This document shows, in pieces, positions 17,801 to 29,332 of a stretch of 43,145 nt of DNA. The stretch lies in contig CANRPR010000012.1 of NCBI GenBank assembly GCA_947632535.1, positions 1 to 43,145 of the forward strand, given 5' to 3'. This DNA is from an uncultured Clostridia bacterium (lineage in GTDB: Bacteria > Bacillota > Clostridia > TANB77 > CAG-508). The notes beneath the pieces were generated by a model, which saw nothing but the letters and a program-made list of their open reading frames with translations, searched no databases and had not been told where the DNA came from. The stretch's first letter is position 1; each line of letters starts with the position of its first letter. A program made the translations under genes and the position numbers.

Positions 17801-20518
17801 ATGAAAGTAATCAATAGTTTGGCTTTTAAATATGTACTAAAAAATAAAAAGAAGTCATTATCCATTATTCTTGGCATTATGGTAGTTACTATATTAGTAG
17901 TAACAGCTATTACATTTCTTTCTAGTTATCAACAATATCTGGCTGAAAGTATTAGAAATAAGAAGAATTGGGAAATATCTATAAAAAATATTCCATATGC
18001 AGATACATATAAAATAATGGAAAATAAGAACATAAAAGAGATGTCTATCACAAGAAAAATAGGTACTGCACGGTGAAAATATAGCTGCTGATAATAAGGA
18101 TAATGTGAGTGTAACTGTATATGAGTTAGACAAAAATGCATTAAAGAACAGTAAATTATCAATAATTGAAGGAAGATTACCAGAAACATCAAAAGAATTA
18201 GTTATAAGTGAAGCTAGAAAGAATTTTCTAAGTACAGATAGCTTAATTGAACCATCTGTTGGAGATACAATTAATTTGACACTAAATGGTAAGATAAAGC
18301 AATATACGATAGTAGGAAGAATTGAAAATTCAGACTTGGATAATATAACATTGAAACAAATCACACTAGGGGCGATTTCTTGCTTAGATATATCAGACAT
18401 AAAAAATGATACAATAGTAGATGTAGATGTACTTGTAAAAAATATTCAAAATGTATATAAAACTGGTAAAAGTTTAGAAGATGCTATTGGTATAAATAAA
18501 GCTGTTGAAGAACCAAAATTGTCAGACGAAGAAATATTACAAAATGCGCTTAATGGAGTGCAAGTAGTTAATGTTAAGCCAAATATATCATACAATGGAG
18601 AATTATTAAATTATGAATGTGTGTTTGAAGCAAATAGTCAATTTGGAAAAAATATATTAACAGTTGGAATTTTTATAGTTGCAGTTCTAATGGCTGTTAG
18701 TGTAATAATGATTAGATCAACCTTCAACCTATCATACGCAGACAGAATAAAAGAATTAGGAATCTTATCGTCAATAGGAATGGATAAAAAGCAAAAAAAT
18801 AAGTTGATAGCTACTGAAACACGAATTCTCACATTTATTGCAATAGTATTTGGTGTAGTATTAGCACTTTTCTTGGATTATGTGGGAATTAAAGTTATAA
18901 ATAGTATAATTCAGCAAATAAAAATTAGTCAGCTTCTTGAAGTAAAAGATGGAGTACAATTATTAATGAAAGTGCCAATTGCAATGATAATACTATCAAT
19001 TATAATAGTATGTATAATTGTAAAAATTGCAAGTAAGTTATCAATAAAAAGGATAAATAAAATAAGTCCAATAGAAGCTATTAGAAATAGCGCAAAAATA
19101 AATATTGCAAAAGAAGTTAAAGAACCTAAATTGATAGAAATGCTATTTAAAGAAGAAGGAGTTTTAGCATATAAAAACATAAAAAGAGACAAATCGAAAC
19201 ATAATACTGTGATTTTTTCATTAATGATTAGTTTAATATTATTTTTGAGTGTAAGTGGTCTAATAACTAATTTGGAGCCAAAAGTAAGTTCGACTGATGC
19301 TAATATGTATAGTGATTATATTATAAGGATAACTCCAAAAGAAGAGGATGGATTAATAAATACTCAAAAAGTAGAAAATGTTATAAAATACTTAAAACAA
19401 AATAACTTGGTGGATGATTGCTATGCTACAATGGAACCATTTTATGGAAATATGACAGAATTAAAAAACAGTCAAATTTCAGAGACGGCAAAAGAATTAA
19501 TAAATTCAGGATTAATGCAAGCTACATTCACAGCCAATGGAGATATTATGCTTAATATAACAAACTATTGGTTTGTGGGTGATGCATATAATGAAATTTT
19601 GCGTAGGGCAGGAGTTACACAATTAAAGGAAAATGAAGTGATTATTTCAAGTTCTATAACAGAAAAGACAAAATTTGGAGATAGAATTGATATTACTAAT
19701 TTAAAAGTTGGAGATACATACACTGTAAGTGGCATGGAATATTTAGACATTCCTGAACAAACTTTTAAGATTGTTGGAATTGTAGAGGACTTTGCACCAT
19801 ATGTAAGTAGTACATTTGAAAATGGAGTAGATATAAAACAAGTTATTAACCCAGAAACTGCTATAGAGTTAGTAAAAAAATGCAGTTATCCATCAAATGT
19901 AAGTATATATATAAAAACAGATGCGCGGAAAAGCAGTAAAACTAAGCAACAATCTTGAACAGATAAAACAAATTTATGGAGAAGATATTTTAGTAACAGC
20001 TACTAATGCTGTGCCTTTAGATATAACTGGAGTAAGTAGTATATCAGCAATTAGTGAAAAAAATCCAGTTGGAATAGATACACATAAGATTTCGGCAACA
20101 AATGAAATCAAAGTATTAAAAGTCTTGTTGTATTCTTTTATTGCCATGGCAGCGGTTATATGCATTATAAATATATTTAATGCAATTTCTGCTAGTGTGC
20201 ATTTGAGAAAAAGAGAATTTGCAACATTAAAATCAATAGGAATGAGTAATGGAAAAATTAGTAAAATGCTATTATTAGAGGCAACTTTCTATTGGATAAT
20301 TGCAAGTGTTATTCGGTGTTGTACTTAGTTTAGCGATATTATATATTATGTATTTAAATATGACTAATGCAAAAATATACTTATTCCAAATACCATGGCA
20401 AATGATATTTGGAGCGGTTGTAATTATGTATATTCTTACAATTTTAGTAATGTTATATGCAAGAGCGGATATAAAAAATAATAATATTATAAGTGATATA
20501 CGAGACGAAAATATATAA
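17801..20518 (+). CDS. FtsX-like ABC transporter permease carrying three +1 sites at CGG (18071, 19926, 20314)
   Basis: Four ORF pieces (17801-18076, 18105-19958, 19921-20328, 20300-20518) join into one FtsX/MacB-like permease by +1 at each in-frame CGG. Confidence 0.82.
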
Positions 20519-20535
20519 ACAGTTAAAGTTGGGGA

Positions 20536-20594
20536 AATTGGGGACGGTTCTTTTTTGGACAAAATGTCCAAAAAAGAACCGTCCCCAATTGGTC
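20536..20594. repeat. Dispersed repeat copy R5, near-perfect palindrome
   Basis: AATTGGGGACGGTTCTTTTTTGGACAaaaTGTCCAAAAAAGAACCGTCCCCAATT. Confidence 0.9.
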
Positions 20595-20599
20595 ATCTA

Positions 20600-21154
20600 C
20601 TATATTTCCATTTGGCTTCCTAAAAAGCCAGCAGCTGATTGAACAACCTTTAATTCTGTTTCACCCATTTTTGTATTTGCATCCTTTGATAAAAGTACTA
20701 CACTTCCAATAACATCTCCTTGTGAAATTATTGGATATACAACTTGTGAATTATATTTTCTATCTTGATTTGCATTTTTCGTAACAGGTATAGATACCTC
20801 ATTATTATCTCTACTTGTATAAACTTCTTTATCTTCTAGTAGTTGCTCTAATTCTTTGCTCAAGTCTTGTTCTAAAAATTCTTTTTTAGAGGCTCCAGAT
20901 ACAGCAATAACACTATCTTTATCAGTTATGCAAGCAATATGACCTGTTGTTTTAGCTAAAGTTTCTGCATATCCTGTTGCAAATTCGGAAAGTTCTCCTA
21001 TAGGGGAATATTTTTTTAAAATAACTTCTCCTTCTTTGTCAGTGAATATTTCAAGTGGGTCTCCTTCTTTTATTCTTAGAGTTTTTCTTATTTCTTTTGG
21101 AATTACAATTCTACCCAAATCGTCAATTCTTCTTACTACTCCAGTTGCTTTCAA
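20600..21154 (-). CDS. spoVT: Stage V sporulation protein T (AbrB-type regulator)
   Basis: MKATGVVRRIDDLGRIVIPKEIRKTLRIKEGDPLEIFTDKEGEVILKKYSPIGEL plus GAF-like C-terminus. Confidence 0.92.
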   Translation of the reverse strand: MKATGVVRRIDDLGRIVIPKEIRKTLRIKEGDPLEIFTDKEGEVILKKYSPIGELSEFATGYAETLAKTTGHIACITDKDSVIAVSGASKKEFLEQDLSKELEQLLEDKEVYTSRDNNEVSIPVTKNANQDRKYNSQVVYPIISQGDVIGSVVLLSKDANTKMGETELKVVQSAAGFLGSQMEI

Positions 21155-21266
21155 TTTAAAACCTCCTTTTTTAATGTCTTTGAAAATATTATCTGTATTT
21201 TTTTATTTTTTATACATAAATTTGACAAAAATTTTTTATACAATAGTTAAATTTTGCCAAAAGTAC

Positions 21267-21295
21267 TTGCAACAAAAAATAAATCATGTTATAAT
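21267..21295 (+). promoter_or_regulatory. Putative promoter of rpsF-ssb-rpsR
   Basis: TTGCAA - 17 nt - TATAAT. Confidence 0.65.
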
Positions 21296-21377
21296 AGGAA
21301 TGTTTGAAAAAAGCGAGAAGCTTTTTCCTTACTCATATGAAAATATGGGTTATATATCCATAAGGAGGTGAAAAATA

Positions 21378-21662
21378 ATGAATAAATACGAAAGTGTAAT
21401 CATTATTAATCCATCTGTAGATGAAGAAGGAGTTAAAAACCTAATTACAAAATTTACAGATTTAATTAATACTGATGGTAAAGTAGAAAAAGTTACTGAA
21501 CTAGGCAAAAAGAAATTAGCTTATGAAGTAAAGAAAAATAAGGAAGCTTATTATGTGGTTATCAATTTTGAAGCAAAACCAACATTAATAGCAGAATTAG
21601 AAAGAAATTACAGAATTACTGATGATGTTATAAAATTCATAGTAATAAAAGAAGAAGAATAA
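21378..21662 (+). CDS. rpsF: 30S ribosomal protein S6
   Basis: MNKYESVIIINPSVDEEGVKNLITKF..LAYEVKKNKEAYYVVINFEA. Confidence 0.93.
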   Translation: MNKYESVIIINPSVDEEGVKNLITKFTDLINTDGKVEKVTELGKKKLAYEVKKNKEAYYVVINFEAKPTLIAELERNYRITDDVIKFIVIKEEE

Positions 21663-21706
21663 TTAAAATGGGGGCTTTCAATAAAAATTGAAAGGTAGGT
21701 AATAGT

Positions 21707-22123
21707 ATGAATAAAGTAATTTTAATGGGAAGATTAACAAGAGATCCAGAAGTAAGATATACACAAAGTAATAATACATTAGTAGCTAGTTTTTCATTAG
21801 CAGTTAATAGAAGATTTGTAAGACAAGGAGAAGAAAGACAAGCTGATTTTATTAATATCGTTGCTTGGAGTAAGTTAGGAGAATTCTGTAGTAAATATTT
21901 TAAAAAAGGTCAACAAGTGGGAGTAATCGGAAGGATACAAACAAGAACTTGGGATGACGAGCAAGGACAAAAACATTATGTAACAGAAGTTGTTGCAGAA
22001 GAAGCATATTTTGCAGATAGTAAAAGAGAGGGAGATGCAGCAAACTTTGAAAATACTTTTGGAAGTTCTATTCCAACAAGTTCTGATTTCGAGATGTCTT
22101 CTAGTGATGACCTACCATTTTAA
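21707..22123 (+). CDS. ssb: Single-stranded DNA-binding protein
   Basis: MNKVILMGRLTRDPEVRYTQSNNTLVASFSLAVNRRF..; acidic tail SSSDDLPF. Confidence 0.95.
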   Translation: MNKVILMGRLTRDPEVRYTQSNNTLVASFSLAVNRRFVRQGEERQADFINIVAWSKLGEFCSKYFKKGQQVGVIGRIQTRTWDDEQGQKHYVTEVVAEEAYFADSKREGDAANFENTFGSSIPTSSDFEMSSSDDLPF

Positions 22124-22141
22124 AAAAGGGAGGAAATAAAA

Positions 22142-22429
22142 ATGGCAGACAAAAAGCAAAATAGAAGAAATAACAACAGAAATAATAATATGGATGAGGA
22201 TTACAATCCAAAGTTTAGAAAAATGAGAAAAAAAGTATGTGCATTATGTAGTGATCCAAACCTAGTTTTAGATTACAAAAATGCAGACCAGTTAAGAAAA
22301 TTTGTTAATGAAAAAGGTAAAATATTACCAAGAAGAGCAACTGGTGCATGTGCTAAACATCAAAGAGATATTACTGTTGCAGTAAAAAGAGCTAGACACA
22401 TAGCAGTTTTACCATATTCTGAGAATTAG
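22142..22429 (+). CDS. rpsR: 30S ribosomal protein S18
   Basis: [61 protein letters not shown]. Confidence 0.95.
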   Translation: MADKKQNRRNNNRNNNMDEDYNPKFRKMRKKVCALCSDPNLVLDYKNADQLRKFVNEKGKILPRRATGACAKHQRDITVAVKRARHIAVLPYSEN

Positions 22430-22449
22430 TAAAAATAATATATTGTTTT

Positions 22450-22505
22450 AAAAGAAACTTGAAGTAAAGCATGAAACCATGCATCACTTTAAGTTTCTTT
22501 TATTA
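22450..22505 (+). terminator. Rho-independent terminator
   Basis: AAAAGAAACTTgAAGT..GCATGaaacCATGC..ACTTtAAGTTTCTTTT. Confidence 0.75.
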
Positions 22506-22606
22506 TGTAAGCCGCCTATAGTATTCAAACTAAAAATGACAATAACATGTTTAAATGTATAACAAATAGTAAATACTATTTATATAATTAAAAAGAGGGT
22601 GAAACT

Positions 22607-23464
22607 ATGAAGTTAGGAATTGCTTTGTCAGGCGGAGGAATACGAGGAATTGCACATGCAGGAGTACTAAAAGCATTAGAAGAGAGTAATATAAAAGTGG
22701 ATATTATAGGAGGAACGAGTGCTGGAAGTCTAATTGCAACATTATATGCAATGGGGTATTCACCTTACTATATTTACATACTATTTAAAAGATATGCAAA
22801 AGAATTAGTGGCTATTTCAAGTACACCAATTTTATCTGGTGTAAAAAACTTTATGATGAACAAAAAAGTGTCTTTACGAGGACTAAAAACAGGAAAAGGT
22901 CTTGAAGAAATTTATAATCAAATAGCAAATAAAAAAGGAATAAAAACAATAAATCAAATAAAAATGCCATTAGTAATTCCATCAGTAGATATTATGAATT
23001 CAAGGAAATATATATTTACAAATAAAATTCCCAAAGGGATAAAAAATGAAGAACAATATATAACAGATATTACTGTTGGAAAAGCTGTAAGAGCAAGCAG
23101 TAGCTTTCCTGCTGTATTTATGCCATGTCAGTGGCAAAATCATGCATTTATGGATGGAGGAGTTTTAGATAACATTCCAGTATATGAAGTAAGAAAGCAG
23201 GGAGCAGATAAAGTATTAGCAGTTACTTTTGATGCAGACACAATAAATGAAGAAAGCAATATGATGGATATAGTAATGAAAACCATTGACATAATGGGGG
23301 CTAAAATATCGGAAGAAAGCTTAGAAAATAGTGACTATATTATAAAAGTTTACACAGATAAAGTTGGCCTGCTAGATACTCAAAAGTTAGATAAATGTTA
23401 TAAGTACGGATATGATGCAGTAATAAATAATATTGATAAAATACGAAAAGCTATATATGAATAA
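22607..23464 (+). CDS. Patatin-like phospholipase family protein
   Basis: ALSGGGIRGIAHAGVL, GGTSAGSL, DGGVLDNIP. Confidence 0.93.
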   Translation: MKLGIALSGGGIRGIAHAGVLKALEESNIKVDIIGGTSAGSLIATLYAMGYSPYYIYILFKRYAKELVAISSTPILSGVKNFMMNKKVSLRGLKTGKGLEEIYNQIANKKGIKTINQIKMPLVIPSVDIMNSRKYIFTNKIPKGIKNEEQYITDITVGKAVRASSSFPAVFMPCQWQNHAFMDGGVLDNIPVYEVRKQGADKVLAVTFDADTINEESNMMDIVMKTIDIMGAKISEESLENSDYIIKVYTDKVGLLDTQKLDKCYKYGYDAVINNIDKIRKAIYE

Positions 23465-23543
23465 AAAGCCCAAAAAGTATTGCTAATTATTGCTACTAAG
23501 AGTATAATAGTATAAATAAATTCATTTTGGAGGGAACACACAT

Positions 23544-24095
23544 ATGCTTTTAGGGTTGGCAGGAGTAACAGGAATAGGAAAATCATATTATAAAGATAAA
23601 ATTGTTGAAAAACTGAACTTTGACAAGATAAAAATTATAACTACCAGACCAATACGACAAGGAGAAAAAAATAATGAAGATAAAATATTTGTAACTCCTG
23701 AAGAACTAAATGAATTAAGAAATAGTAAAAAAATAGCATATGAATTTAATATGCTAGGAAACACATATGCGTACACTTATGAAGCAATGTCGGCTAAGAA
23801 AAATACTGTGTTTGAAGTACATTATAGTACAATAGCAGATTTAAAGGCAGTGTGTCCTAATTTATGTACAATTTATATATTACCAAGAGATGTTAATATA
23901 GCGAAAGAAAAAACTAAGCAGAGAAACTTAAAACCTGAAGTAGAAAAATCCAGATTATTAGAAATAGACGAACACTACAATAGAATAATGAATGATAATA
24001 ATTTAAGAAGCATGTTTGATTATATTGTATATAATGATTACAATAAACAATCAGAAAATGAAATTATCAACTTAGTAAGAACATTACTGAAATGA
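23544..24095 (+). CDS. Guanylate kinase-like P-loop protein
   Basis: GLAGVTGIGKSYYKDKIV, TTRPIRQGEKNNEDKIFV. Confidence 0.7.
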   Translation: MLLGLAGVTGIGKSYYKDKIVEKLNFDKIKIITTRPIRQGEKNNEDKIFVTPEELNELRNSKKIAYEFNMLGNTYAYTYEAMSAKKNTVFEVHYSTIADLKAVCPNLCTIYILPRDVNIAKEKTKQRNLKPEVEKSRLLEIDEHYNRIMNDNNLRSMFDYIVYNDYNKQSENEIINLVRTLLK

Positions 24096-24104
24096 GGTAT
24101 AAAT

Positions 24105-24938
24105 ATGAAAAAAATGTATTTTACACTAGACGAAGACTTTGAAAAAATTATAAAAGAAGCAGTAAAAGATAAAGAAATTATAGACCTAAAACAAATATCA
24201 ACTGGATGGACTAATATTGTTTACGAAGTATCAACAAATGATGGAAATTACTTTTTTAGATTTCCTAGAGATGAATTTTGGAGTAGAACAATTGTAAAGG
24301 ATTATGAATTTGCAAAATATATTTATGGAAAAACAGATTTTAATACATCAAAACTAGAATTACTTTATAATGATGGCAGACCATTTAGCGTACATAAAAA
24401 AGTAGAAGGAACAGTTTTAGCAGACAGAATAAATGATTTAACAGAAGAAGAAATTAAAACTGTATCTGCAGATATATCAAAATTCATGTTTCAACTACAT
24501 AATTTAGAATATACTAAAAATAAAATTTTTAATACAAAAAACATAGGAGTAAATTTAATTGATTTTCTAAACGAATTATTAAATGTCCATGTTTCAAAAA
24601 GAGATAAAGAATTTTGGAATTATGAGGAACTTATGAATGAGCAAAACAATTGCCTAGTACATGGTGATTTGAATTCAAGCAATATTATAATTGACGAAAA
24701 TGCACACGTCGCAGCTGTAATAGATTTTGGATTTGGTGGATTTTCAAATAAATACTTAGATATAGCTCGTATAGTGGGAAGAGAATGTCCAGAGAAATTT
24801 AAAAATGAAGTTATAAAAAACTATGAAGAACTTTCAAACAATAAATTGAATCATAATGAGATTTCTAATAAGGTAAATACATGGACAAACATAGATAATG
24901 CATATATAAATTACATGAAAGAAATTGGAATATATTAG
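24105..24938 (+). CDS. Aminoglycoside/choline phosphotransferase-family kinase
   Basis: CLVHGDLNSSNIIIDENAHVAAVIDFGFGG. Confidence 0.8.
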   Translation: MKKMYFTLDEDFEKIIKEAVKDKEIIDLKQISTGWTNIVYEVSTNDGNYFFRFPRDEFWSRTIVKDYEFAKYIYGKTDFNTSKLELLYNDGRPFSVHKKVEGTVLADRINDLTEEEIKTVSADISKFMFQLHNLEYTKNKIFNTKNIGVNLIDFLNELLNVHVSKRDKEFWNYEELMNEQNNCLVHGDLNSSNIIIDENAHVAAVIDFGFGGFSNKYLDIARIVGRECPEKFKNEVIKNYEELSNNKLNHNEISNKVNTWTNIDNAYINYMKEIGIY

Positions 24939-25004
24939 AAACGGGACTTGATATTTCTTCACTTTTATGGTATTATAATTAAATATAAAAAGTAGGAGAG
25001 AGTT

Positions 25005-25868
25005 ATGATAGACATCATTATAGATACATTAATAGATGGCATAAAGTTGTTGCCATTTTTATTAATTACATATTTAATTTTAGAATATTTAGAGCATAAA
25101 ACTAGCAATAAATCAAAAGAACTAATTAAAAAATCGGGTAAGGTTGGTCCATTATTTGGTGGTGCTTTAGGAATATTACCACAATGTGGCTTTTCAGCAG
25201 CAGCAGCTAGTTTATATGCAGCAAAAGTAATTACAATGGGAACATTAATTGCAGTATTTTTGTCTACATCTGACGAAATGTTACCAATACTAATTTCAGA
25301 AGCGGTACCTATAGACACAATAATAAAAATATTGTTAATAAAGTTCGCTATAGGCGTATTTTGGGGATTTGTAATAGACATTACAGCAAGAATTGTGAAA
25401 AAAAATCAAAAAACAGAAAATAAAACAGAAGAAATAAAAGAATTGTGTGAACATGAGCATTGCCATTGTGAAGAAAATGGAATATTGACGGCTGCAATTA
25501 AACATACTTTAAATATATTTTTATTTATAATTGTTATAACATTAATATTTAATATTCTAATATATTATATAGGAGAAGAAAATATATCAAGTGCAATTAT
25601 AAATAGACCAGTAATTGGACCTATAATAGCATCTTTAGTGGGGTTAATACCAAATTGTGCTGCATCTGTAATTTTAACTAACTTATACTTAACAGGTGTA
25701 ATTAGTATGGGAGCAATGATTGCAGGATTATTAACAGGAGCAGGAACAGGAATCTTAATTTTGTTTAAAGTAAATAAAAATTTAAAAGAAAACTTATCAA
25801 TCTTAGGAATAGTATATGTTTTAGGGGTTATCTCAGGAATAATACTACAATTAATAAAAATAGCATAA
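25005..25868 (+). CDS. Putative metal/arsenic permease-family membrane protein
   Basis: Duplicated GGALGILPQCGFSAAAASLYAAKVITMGTLIA / SLVGLIPNCAASVILTNLYLTGVISMGAMIAG; Cys/His-rich linker. Confidence 0.7.
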   Translation: MIDIIIDTLIDGIKLLPFLLITYLILEYLEHKTSNKSKELIKKSGKVGPLFGGALGILPQCGFSAAAASLYAAKVITMGTLIAVFLSTSDEMLPILISEAVPIDTIIKILLIKFAIGVFWGFVIDITARIVKKNQKTENKTEEIKELCEHEHCHCEENGILTAAIKHTLNIFLFIIVITLIFNILIYYIGEENISSAIINRPVIGPIIASLVGLIPNCAASVILTNLYLTGVISMGAMIAGLLTGAGTGILILFKVNKNLKENLSILGIVYVLGVISGIILQLIKIA

Positions 25869-25909
25869 AAGAATTAGAGAATATTATACAATATTCTCTA
25901 ATTCTTTTA
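25867..25909. terminator. Bidirectional terminator between convergent genes
   Basis: AAAAGAATTAGAGAATATT-atac-AATATTCTCTAATTCTTTT. Confidence 0.85.
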
Positions 25910-25922
25910 TATCAAACATAAT

Positions 25923-26661
25923 CTATATACCGCAATATTTCCTTAGCTTTTAATATATCTTCGTCAGTAGCAGGGGGAACATTATCTAGTTCATAAGTAG
26001 CATTCAATGCTTCCCATTTGCTCTTACCAAGGGTATGATATTTTAATAATTCAATATTCTTCACAGTTTTTAAAGAACTTATAAAATCTTTTAATTGCAT
26101 TAAATCATATTTATCGTCTGTTATTGTGGGAATAATAACCTGCCTAATCCATATATCTTTATTATTATCACTTAAATATTTCGCAAATTCTAATTCAAGT
26201 TTATTTGAAAAGCCAACCAAAGCCTTACATTTTTCGTCATTTATATGCTTTATATCTAATAAAAATAAATCAGTAAGAGAAATTAACTCCTTCATATCAT
26301 TTGTTATAGCGACCATACCAGAAGTATCAATAGCGGTGGGAATATTTAAAGCCTTTAATTTCTTAAATAAAGTAATAAGAAAACTTGCTTGTAATAAAGG
26401 TTCTCCACCAGTTACTGTAACTCCGCCACCAGAAGGAAGAATATAATTTTTATACTTGTCTATTTTCTTTACGACCTCGTCAACATGATATAAATTACCA
26501 GCGTGAATTTCCCAAGAGTCTCTGTTTTGACAATATTTGCACTTTAATGAACACCCTTGCATAAAAATAACAAAGCGTATGCCCGGTCCGTCAACAGTAC
26601 CAAAAGATTCAAAAGAATGAATCCTGCCATATTGTGATTTATCTAAAATTGAATTTTCCAT
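25923..26661 (-). CDS. pflA: Pyruvate formate-lyase activating enzyme; in-frame CGG near C-terminus (25932-25930)
   Basis: Radical SAM CSLKCKYCQN, GGGVTVTGGEPLLQ; +1 at CGG gives KAKEILGI*, reading CGG as Arg gives KAKEILRYIDYV* (end 25912). Confidence 0.92.
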
Positions 26662-26724
26662 ACAATTGTCTCCATTCATTAATTAAGTTTTTCCTCTGCT
26701 AAAACAAGCAGAGGAAAGTGTAGG

Positions 26725-28959
26725 TTATATTCTATCTTGAATTGTCCTGTTAATTACATCTAACTGTTGCTCTCTTGTTAACTTTGTGAAATGAACAGCA
26801 TATCCAGATACACGAATAGTAAGCTGAGGATATTTTTCTGGATGCTCCATAGCATCTTCTAGTAAAGATCTATCAAAAACATTTACATTAATATGGTATC
26901 CTGTTTGTTTAAAAAATCCATCTAACATACTAACTAAATTAGAGATACGAGCTTCATCAGATTTTCCGAGTGCTGTAGGTGTAATTGCAAAAGTATATGA
27001 AATACCATCTTGTGCATATTCAAAAGGAAGTTTTGCAATTGAATTTAATACTGCAAGAGAACCCTCTGAATCTCTACCGTGTAGTGGATTTGCTCCTGGA
27101 CCAAATGGGAAACCAGCGCGTCTGCCATCAGGTGTGTTTCCAGTAGCCTTTCCATAAACAACATTTGAAGTTATTGTTAATATAGACAAAGTAGGCTTAG
27201 AATTTCTATAAGTTTGATGCTTTTCAAGCTTTAACATAAACCTTTTAACCAAATCTATAGCAATTTCGTCAACTCTATCATCATCATTTCCATATTTAGG
27301 GAAATCTCCTTCAATTTCATAATCTACAGCTAAACCTGTAGCATCACGAATAACTTTTACTTTTGCGTATTTTATAGCAGATAAAGAGTCAGTAACAACA
27401 GATAAACCAGCAATTCCACATGCCATTGTTCGAATAACCTCTCTGTCATGCAAAGCCATTTCCAAAGCTTCATAAGAATATTTGTCATGCATATAGTGGA
27501 TTGCATTTAAAGCTTTCATATAAATTGTCGCAACATAATCCATCATATTATCAAATTTTGACATTACTTCATTATAATCTAAATATTCAGAGGTAATAGG
27601 CTCAAATTTTGGAGTAATTTGTTTGCCACTAAGTTCGTCTCTACCGCCATTAATAGCATAAAGTAAAGTTTTTGCTAGATTTGCTCTTGCACCAAAAAAT
27701 TGCATTTGTTTACCAATTTTCATTGGCGAAACACAACAAGCAATTCCATAATCATCTCCTAAAGTAGCTCTCATTAAGTCGTCATTTTCATATTGAATAG
27801 AAGAAGTTTTTATAGATAATTCAGTAGTGAACCTTTTAAAACCTTCAGGAAGTCTAGTTGACCAAAGTACAGTCAAATTTGGTTCTGGAGCAGGACCCAA
27901 AGTTGTTAAAGTATGCAAAGTTCTAAAAGAGTTTTTTGTTACAAGTGTTCTGCCGTCAAGTCCCATACCACCAATACTTTCTGTTACCCAAACAGGATCA
28001 CCACTAAATAATTCATTATATTCTGGTGTTCTTAAGAAACGCACTAGCCTTAATTTCATAATGAAATGATCCATAATTTCTTGAGCTTGTTCTTCTGTTA
28101 ATATTCCGTTTTGTAAATCTCTTTCAAAATATATATCTAAGAAAGTAGAAGTTCTACCAAGGCTCATAGCAGCACCATTTTGGTCTTTTATAGCACCTAA
28201 ATATCCAAAATACAACCACTGAACAGCCTCTTGTGCATTTGACGCAGGAATAGAAATGTCAAAACCATATTTTTCTGCCATTTTCTTCAAATCCTGTAAA
28301 GCCAATATCTGATCATGTATTTCTTCACGATTGCGAATTACATCACTTGTAAATTCGTCTACATTCAATATTTCTAATTCCTCTTGCTTTTCAGTAATTA
28401 AAGCATCAACACCATATAAAGCAACTCTTCTATAATCACCTATAATTCTTCCACGCCCATATCCATCTGGTAACCCAGTAAGAAGATGTGAGCTTCTAGC
28501 AGCTCGTATATCTGGAGAATATACACTAAATACACCATCATTATGCGTTTTTCTTAAATTATTATAAACATAATCTGTTTGAGAATCCACTTTATATCCA
28601 TAGGCTTCACATGATTTTTCTACAATTTTTATACCACCATTTGGCATAATTGCTCTTTTAAGAGGTGCATCTGTTTGAAGCCCAACGATTTTTTCTAAAT
28701 CTTTGTCAATATATCCTGCATCAAATGCATTAACAGAAGATGGAGTTTTTGTATCTGCATCTAAAACACCACCGTTATCGCGTTCTTGCTTATAAAGTTC
28801 CATAACTTTATTCCATAGTTTTGTTGTAGAGTCAGTTGCACAGGCAAGAAAAGAACTATCACCCTCATATGGAGTATAGTTTTCTTGAATAAAATCTCTA
28901 ACATCAATAGTATGTTTCCAAGTATTACCTTTAAATCCGTTCCATTGTTCAAAATTCAT
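26725..28959 (-). CDS. pflB: Formate C-acetyltransferase (pyruvate formate-lyase)
   Basis: GIACCVSPM active site, C-terminal [17 protein letters not shown] glycyl-radical motif. Confidence 0.97.
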   Translation of the reverse strand: MNFEQWNGFKGNTWKHTIDVRDFIQENYTPYEGDSSFLACATDSTTKLWNKVMELYKQERDNGGVLDADTKTPSSVNAFDAGYIDKDLEKIVGLQTDAPLKRAIMPNGGIKIVEKSCEAYGYKVDSQTDYVYNNLRKTHNDGVFSVYSPDIRAARSSHLLTGLPDGYGRGRIIGDYRRVALYGVDALITEKQEELEILNVDEFTSDVIRNREEIHDQILALQDLKKMAEKYGFDISIPASNAQEAVQWLYFGYLGAIKDQNGAAMSLGRTSTFLDIYFERDLQNGILTEEQAQEIMDHFIMKLRLVRFLRTPEYNELFSGDPVWVTESIGGMGLDGRTLVTKNSFRTLHTLTTLGPAPEPNLTVLWSTRLPEGFKRFTTELSIKTSSIQYENDDLMRATLGDDYGIACCVSPMKIGKQMQFFGARANLAKTLLYAINGGRDELSGKQITPKFEPITSEYLDYNEVMSKFDNMMDYVATIYMKALNAIHYMHDKYSYEALEMALHDREVIRTMACGIAGLSVVTDSLSAIKYAKVKVIRDATGLAVDYEIEGDFPKYGNDDDRVDEIAIDLVKRFMLKLEKHQTYRNSKPTLSILTITSNVVYGKATGNTPDGRRAGFPFGPGANPLHGRDSEGSLAVLNSIAKLPFEYAQDGISYTFAITPTALGKSDEARISNLVSMLDGFFKQTGYHINVNVFDRSLLEDAMEHPEKYPQLTIRVSGYAVHFTKLTREQQLDVINRTIQDRI

Positions 28960-29114
28960 TGTTAAATCCTCCTTGTATAATTTTTCATATTATGTACAAA
29001 TTTATAATTGATATACATTATTTCATGTTTTATAAAAATTTTCAAGATATTCAACATAAAAATAAAACTAAAAAAGTTTTTTAAAAATTAAAACAAAAAA
29101 TGTATTGCATAGTA

Positions 29115-29143
29115 TTGCATATATTTTAATTTTGTGTTAATAT
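29115..29143 (+). promoter_or_regulatory. Putative promoter for tRNA-Trp
   Basis: TTGCAT - 17 nt - TAATAT. Confidence 0.45.
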
Positions 29144-29160
29144 AATATAGTCAATGAGAT

Positions 29161-29236
29161 AGGGGTATAGTGTCAATGGTTAGCACGATGGTCTCCAAAA
29201 CCACAAGTCTGAGTTCGAGTCTTAGTACCCCTGCCA
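29161..29236 (+). tRNA. tRNA-Trp (anticodon CCA)
   Basis: Acceptor AGGGGTA/TACCCCT, anticodon loop CTCCAAA, T-arm CTGAG-TTCGAGT-CTTAG, G73, encoded CCA. Confidence 0.92.
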
Positions 29237-29261
29237 CAAAGAATAGCAATCAATATAAAAA

Positions 29262-29294
29262 CAAAAGGCACTTGTAAAACGAGTGCCTTTTGTA
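29262..29294 (+). terminator. Rho-independent terminator after tRNA-Trp
   Basis: CAAAAGGCACTtGtaaaacGAGTGCCTTTTG. Confidence 0.8.
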
Positions 29295-29332
29295 TACAAT
29301 GTAATACATAAAAATAGAAGGAGGAATTTCTA

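Noticed and set aside
2181-20594. CRISPR array from the recurring GGGACGGTTC repeat
   Set aside because: Copies are kilobases apart, in both orientations, with no regular spacers and no cas genes.
21296-21377. S6:S18 leader RNA motif upstream of rpsF
   Set aside because: Hairpins are visible (GAAAAAGC..GCTTTTTC) but I could not identify the conserved motif features by eye, so it was not called.
29161-29236. tRNA-Trp(CCA) as a suppressor or decoder of CGG
   Set aside because: Loop CTCCAAA is a normal 7-nt loop with CCA anticodon reading UGG; no expanded loop and no complementarity to CGG.
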